A stretch of 64,000 nucleotides of DNA, taken from NCBI GenBank assembly GCA_963682055.1, contig OY821744.1:4035001-4099000 (forward strand). Direction: 5' to 3'. The translations under genes were made by a program, and so were the position numbers. Under the pieces are notes generated by a model that was not told where the DNA came from, did not search any database, and saw only the letters and a program-made list of their open reading frames with translations. Origin of the DNA: Primula veris (taxonomy: Eukaryota > Streptophyta > Magnoliopsida > Ericales > Primulaceae). Below are positions 60,268 to 64,000 of this stretch, piece after piece (within the stretch, counting starts at the first letter, position 1; each line of letters starts with the position of its first letter).

Positions 60268-61959
60268 TCATTGGTACCCTAATCCACTTTTGGGTCCTTG
60301 AGGGTTAGAGTCTCGACCCTTTGGAATCCAAACCAAATCATTTCTATTAACTTTATACCTATAAGGGCAATATATGTAATCTTCATAGTGATCACTCCGG
60401 TTGCAAGTAACACATTTAACATGCGAGATAGGTTTAACAAAACGATTAAAAACTAAGTTCTTTTTATACGAGTTGTTCTTACGGGAGTAACTTGGGGTTC
60501 TATTTTCATTTTTCTCCACTTGTTTGGTGAATAGATTCTTATGCTTAGCCGCTAAGAGAGGGTTGTATCCTACACCGGTTTTATCATATGCGCCTTGTTG
60601 AGATGCTAATATAGTACTTAGCATTTTACTTCCCTTAGTGAATTTAGCGAGAGTAAGTTCGGCGCTATCCGCCTTAATTTTACAAGAACTAAGGTCTTTA
60701 ACTAACCTATCATTTTCTAAGGTAAGTTCGGCATTTTTAGACGTGAGTGAGTCATTTGTTGTAGCTAAGTTCTCGAGTTTGTCTTGTAGAGTAATTAACA
60801 ATTTTCTAAAGGATTTGTTTTTACCTCTAGCTTTTTCTAAGGATGCTAACACTTCATTTATATCAAATTCATCATCACTAGAAATAGAAGAGTTAGAGGA
60901 GTGAAAGCTTACATCCTCGGTATCGTTGTCTCTAGCCATGAGACATAGGTTTGCGACTTCTTCATTGTCGCTATCGGAGCTATCATCATCGCTCCCCCAT
61001 GCGGCCAAGAATGCCTTCTTGTATTCCTTTTTCTTTCCGAACTTGTCCTTTTTCTTCAAGGGACATTCGTTTTGCATATGGCCGGGCTTGTGACATTTAT
61101 AGCAAATGATTTCGTCCTTCTTGTTCGATTTGTCGGAAGGCTCTCCTTTATACTCCTTTTTCCGGAATCGTTGTCCACCCTTCTTTTTCCAACTTAGGAA
61201 TTTGTTGTAGCGTTTGGCGAAGAGTGCCATTTCATCATCCTCGCTAGAGGAATCGTTGTCGCTATCGTCATTTGTTGTGCTTTTGAAGGCGATGCCTTTC
61301 TTCTTTTTCGAGTCATCCTCATGTTTTCGAGTTGTCATATCTAGCTCATGTGTGCTCAAGGATCCTATGAGGTTGTCGAGAGAAAGTGTGTTCATATCCT
61401 TGGCTTCTTGTATAGCCGTCACTTTCGATTCCCACCTCCTCGGAAGACTTCGAAGGATTTTCGTCACCATCTCCTTGCTAGAATATACCTTTTCAAGTCT
61501 TTTAAGATCATTAGTAATCTTAGTAAAACGAGTATACATGGAAGCAATAGACTCGTCATCATCGACTTTAAATAATTCATAATCATGAATAAGCATGCTA
61601 ATTTTAGAGTCCTTAACTTGACTAGTTCCTTCGTGCATAATAGCTAGCTTATCCCACATTTGCTTAGCGGTGTCACAACCGGAAATCTTATCATATTCAC
61701 TAGGCGAGAGCACACAAGTGATTGAGGTCATAGCCCTACAATTTAAGGAGAAGGCAAGGCGTTCATCCGTGTCTAGTTCTTCTACAAGTTTATCTAGACC
61801 ATTTCTCCTAGGCGTTTTATAGCCTTTACTTATGCTAATCCATTGATCTATTTCATATCCACATAGAAAATTTTTCATTAGGTCTCTCCAATAGGGATAG
61901 TTAGTACCGTCAAAGAACGGGGGCCTAGTTATGGATTTAGAGTCGGCGAATGAAGACAT
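60268..61959 (-). CDS. gag: gag of element B (563 residues)
   Basis: Capsid-type polyprotein of a copia element. It opens PPFFDGTNYPYWRDLMKNFL, the usual start of the gag domain in this lineage. A CX2CX4HX4C zinc knuckle lies at residues 286-299 (C286, C289, H294, C299), flanked by Lys-rich and acidic Ser/Asp-rich runs. A likely coiled coil follows at about 395-440. A second Cys-rich stretch, VKCVTCNRSDHYEDYIYC, lies near the C-terminus. The frame is fully open. The end (GPKSGLGYQ) departs from what the lineage usually shows before protease, which fits a 1-base shift there. The ATG lies about 55 bp after the primer-binding site. Confidence 0.88.
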   Translation of the reverse strand: MSSFADSKSITRPPFFDGTNYPYWRDLMKNFLCGYEIDQWISISKGYKTPRRNGLDKLVEELDTDERLAFSLNCRAMTSITCVLSPSEYDKISGCDTAKQMWDKLAIMHEGTSQVKDSKISMLIHDYELFKVDDDESIASMYTRFTKITNDLKRLEKVYSSKEMVTKILRSLPRRWESKVTAIQEAKDMNTLSLDNLIGSLSTHELDMTTRKHEDDSKKKKGIAFKSTTNDDSDNDSSSEDDEMALFAKRYNKFLSWKKKGGQRFRKKEYKGEPSDKSNKKDEIICYKCHKPGHMQNECPLKKKDKFGKKKEYKKAFLAAWGSDDDSSDSDNEEVANLCLMARDNDTEDVSFHSSNSSISSDDEFDINEVLASLEKARGKNKSFRKLLITLQDKLENLATTNDSLTSKNAELTLENDRLVKDLSSCKIKADSAELTLAKFTKGSKMLSTILASQQGAYDKTGVGYNPLLAAKHKNLFTKQVEKNENRTPSYSRKNNSYKKNLVFNRFVKPISHVKCVTCNRSDHYEDYIYCPYRYKVNRNDLVWIPKGRDSNPQGPKSGLGYQ

Positions 61960-62011
61960 AGCGGATCTTTAAACTATAAAATCGTTAGATTTTTGTAAAT
62001 AAAATAGCTAA

Positions 62012-62023
62012 GCTCTGATACCA
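62012..62023 (-). promoter_or_regulatory. primer-binding site of element B
   Basis: Minus-strand TGGTATCAGAGC, complementary to the 3' end of initiator methionine tRNA, two bases from the LTR end. It would prime minus-strand DNA synthesis. Confidence 0.92.
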
Positions 62024-62025
62024 AT

Positions 62026-63131
62026 TGTTAGTCCATAGGAGTCTAAACCTTAGAGGGGGGGTGAATAAGGTTTTGTACGTTTTTCGCGGAATAAAAACTT
62101 TGTGTTATTTACTAAGTTAATTAGTGGTTTTATCACCTAAACTCTTTCGTTAACTAGTTATTGCTAAATTAATCTAAGCAAGCAATAAATATAAGCGATA
62201 AATAAATACGAAAAGTAAAAGTTAAGGGAAAGAAATAACGCAAGATTTATAGAGGTTCGGCAAAACGCGCCTACGTCCTCTCTTCGGTATTTTCACTACC
62301 GAGTGTTTCACTAAAATCTTCGATTCAAGGTTACACCTTAACGAGCTTAATCAACCGATTACGCTCCCCCTCACTATATGAGTATCCCGAATAAATGACC
62401 TAGAGCTTTTAAGCTACACTTGCTTAAAAGCCTCTACCCAATTCACTCGCTCACAAATGAGTTTATAAAATTACTCTTTTACAAATTGGATCACTCACTA
62501 ACAAATACTATCTCGGAGTTTATAGAATTACAAGAATAATACTCTCGAGAATATTTAATAATACAAGTGAGATTTTGTAGTATAAGCTTGAAGAATAGCT
62601 TTGTAAGAATTGCTTATAAGTTGTGTATGCTTGGATGCCTTTCTTCAAAGGGATTGGGAGTCTTTTGTAGGGAGAAAAGCTTTAGCAATTAATTTCAGAC
62701 CGTTGCTGGTTGTTGAGTTCATTCAATGCTGTTTTCGCAGTGGTTCGCCCAATTTTCAGGAAGAGCTTAAAAGCTGGAATTTGAAAATCTACAGAAACGA
62801 TCGGTCGTTTCTGTAAAACGATCGGTCGTTTTTGATCTGTGTTCTCTGGAAGAATTTAGCACTGAAATGATCGATCGTTTTTGCTTATTGATCAATCGTT
62901 TTTAATTCTGGGCATGTTTCGGTTTTCTCGACCAACTTCGAAACCCCGTAACTAACTCGTTTCAAACCCTATTGTGGTTCCGCTTGAACCATTGGCTTCG
63001 TAATTACGCATTTTATCATTTTGAACCTTTAATACACTCGATAAATGATTAGTACGCAAAACGAGCTTTTATCATGTTTTACAAATATTGTTATCATCAA
63101 AATAATCGATTAGAAGAAACGACGTTCAACA
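62026..63131 (-). mobile_element. 5' LTR of element B
   Basis: 1106 bp, from TGTTAGTCC to GTTCAACA in plus-strand reading. It is similar throughout to the solo LTR at 37768-38968. It contains palindromic repeats at about 62791-62905, including ACAGAAACGATCGGTCGTTT. It sits directly in the gag of element A, whose reading resumes at 63132. Confidence 0.9.
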
Positions 63132-63641
63132 CAATTGAGTTGCTAACAGCAGCTCGCATGAATTCTCAACTGTTCGGTAAAGAGGCTAGCAGTATAAGGG
63201 CTCTCACTTCATCTGCAAAAGTTATCTCTACCGCATCCAACTGATTTACGGTGTCGATGAACTTGTTCACGTGATTTGCGACAGGTGTGTCCTCAGCCAT
63301 GCGTAGGTTGAACAACTTACGCATGAGATGTAACTTGTTGTTCGCGGATGGTTTCTCATACATGTCAGTGAGGACCTTCATCATCCTCATCGTCGTCGTA
63401 TCTCTTGCGACGTTATGTGCTACACTCCTAGATAGTGTTAGCGGATCACTCCCAACACTTGTCGGTCTAAGAGTTTCCACGCCTCCTCGGTGGTCGTGGT
63501 CGTGGTCGGCCTTTCCTCAAGGAGAAGTGGCTGATGCATCTTCCTCCCATAGAGGTAGTCCTCTATTTGCATTCTCCAGAATGCGAAGTCCTTCCCGTCG
63601 AACTTCTCGATCCCGTGCGCGGTTCTATCTTCTTTCGCCAT
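63132..63641 (-). pseudogene. gag: gag of family-A copia element, cut by element B
   Basis: Starts at the ATG at 63641 (MAKEDRTAHGIEKFDG), typical of the UBN2/Retrotran_gag_2 domain. FAFWRMQIEDYLYG and AWKLLDRQVLGVIR follow. A one-base deletion near 63438-63440 shifts the frame, which then continues as LSRSVAHNV to SANNKLHLMRKLFNL and ALILLASLPNS. A TGA stop at 63166-63168 replaces the usual Trp. Reading resumes as EFMRAAVSNS until 63132, where the LTR of element B begins. The rest of gag and all of pol are missing from the window. Confidence 0.85.
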
Positions 63642-63653
63642 CGATGTTCCGAT

Positions 63654-63664
63654 CTCTGATACCA
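63654..63664 (-). promoter_or_regulatory. primer-binding site of family-A element
   Basis: Minus-strand TGGTATCAGAG, the initiator-Met tRNA type, two bases from the LTR end at 63667. Confidence 0.88.
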
Positions 63665-63666
63665 CT

Positions 63667-64000
63667 TGTTAGGGTCGATACAGGCGAACACAAAGAAAGA
63701 CAGAAAACTTTAACCGAGCACACACTCTTTGATAACGGAGTTCACCCAAATTGGCTACGTCTCTGGGCCGCTACATGTGGCACTTAATATTATTAAGAGG
63801 ATTGCAATCGTAATCTAGTCTAGTTACAAGCTATGGTTCTCTCGCAAATAGAACTCTTCTCTTTATAATATAGAGGTGTTGTGTAAAGGTGTAATTACAA
63901 TACAAGATATTGGGGCATATAAATAGAACCCTTAGTGGCTCATATTACAATTCTAGGTGATGTGGGATAATTAGAAAACATGGCCAAACCTCATTTGGCT
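63667..64000 (-). mobile_element. 5' LTR of family-A element, runs off the window
   Basis: 334 bp visible of about 347. About 97-98% identical by eye to the solo LTR at 55030-55376. It is followed inward by a primer-binding site and gag, so it is the 5' LTR of the element interrupted by element B. Confidence 0.92.

Larger units (their letters stand above)
55621..63131 (-). mobile_element. Sirevirus-like Ty1/copia element (element B), 3' LTR missing
   Basis: Read on the minus strand: 5' LTR (63131-62026), initiator-Met primer site, gag (61959-60268), pol with PR-INT-RT-RH order (60212-57117), palindromic repeats (about 57000-56850), and a third ORF (to 55737). The long gag with a zinc knuckle, the 1.1-kb LTR and the palindromes fit the Sirevirus lineage. 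No 3' LTR is present: sequence beyond the third ORF meets tandem unit 3 at about 55620, so the end was deleted. Confidence 0.85.

Noticed and set aside
1..64000. tRNA, rRNA or snoRNA genes
   Set aside because: No cloverleaf, rRNA-like or box C/D patterns were noticed on either strand; a covariance-model scan would be needed to exclude small ones.

Overview
This window is AT-rich plant nuclear DNA, most likely from a eudicot. The evidence is intron-containing FATB-type acyl-ACP thioesterase genes, Ty1/copia elements with plant-type initiator-tRNA primer sites, Stowaway- and CACTA-like MITEs, and a remnant of a plant nonspecific lipid-transfer protein gene. The species cannot be named from the sequence.

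The backbone is a tandem array of three long direct repeats: unit 1 (about 431-21542), unit 2 (about 21543-42857) and a truncated unit 3 (about 42858-55620). Each unit carries one FATB-like gene on the minus strand (1015-3353, 23724-25997, 43156-45421). All three share the same six-exon structure and encode intact 375-residue proteins that are nearly identical. Behind each gene lies a long AT-rich stretch with no recognisable gene. Units differ by small indels, by MITE presence or absence, by minisatellite and (TA)n length, and by large transposon insertions. These are a 7-kb copia element in unit 1 (12504-19557), a probable solo LTR in unit 2 (about 21657-23533), a Sirevirus-type solo LTR in unit 2 (37768-38968) and a copia solo LTR in unit 3 (55030-55376). 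Unit 2 also holds a broken lipid-transfer-protein gene (36903-37220).

Right of the array (55621-64000) everything is retrotransposon, on the minus strand. A Sirevirus-like element (5' LTR 62026-63131, gag, pol with one internal stop, a third ORF with one internal stop, palindromic repeats) sits inside the gag of an older copia element whose 5' LTR runs off the window. The left edge (1-430) is the 3' end of a related copia element on the plus strand.

The most unusual structure is inside the unit-1 copia element. Its two 202-bp LTRs differ at only 3 positions, so it inserted recently, yet its protein-coding interior is badly decayed. About 20 short hairpins run through that interior. Each has a different self-complementary stem, but most share one 8-nt loop close to CCTGTCGT, and many other near-perfect local inverted repeats lie between them. 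I know of no described feature like this. It suggests a non-autonomous element lineage with a structured RNA, or a recurrent snap-back template-switching process.

The FATB-like proteins should act in the plastid, releasing saturated fatty acids from acyl-ACP. Nothing else in the window is a plausible intact host gene.
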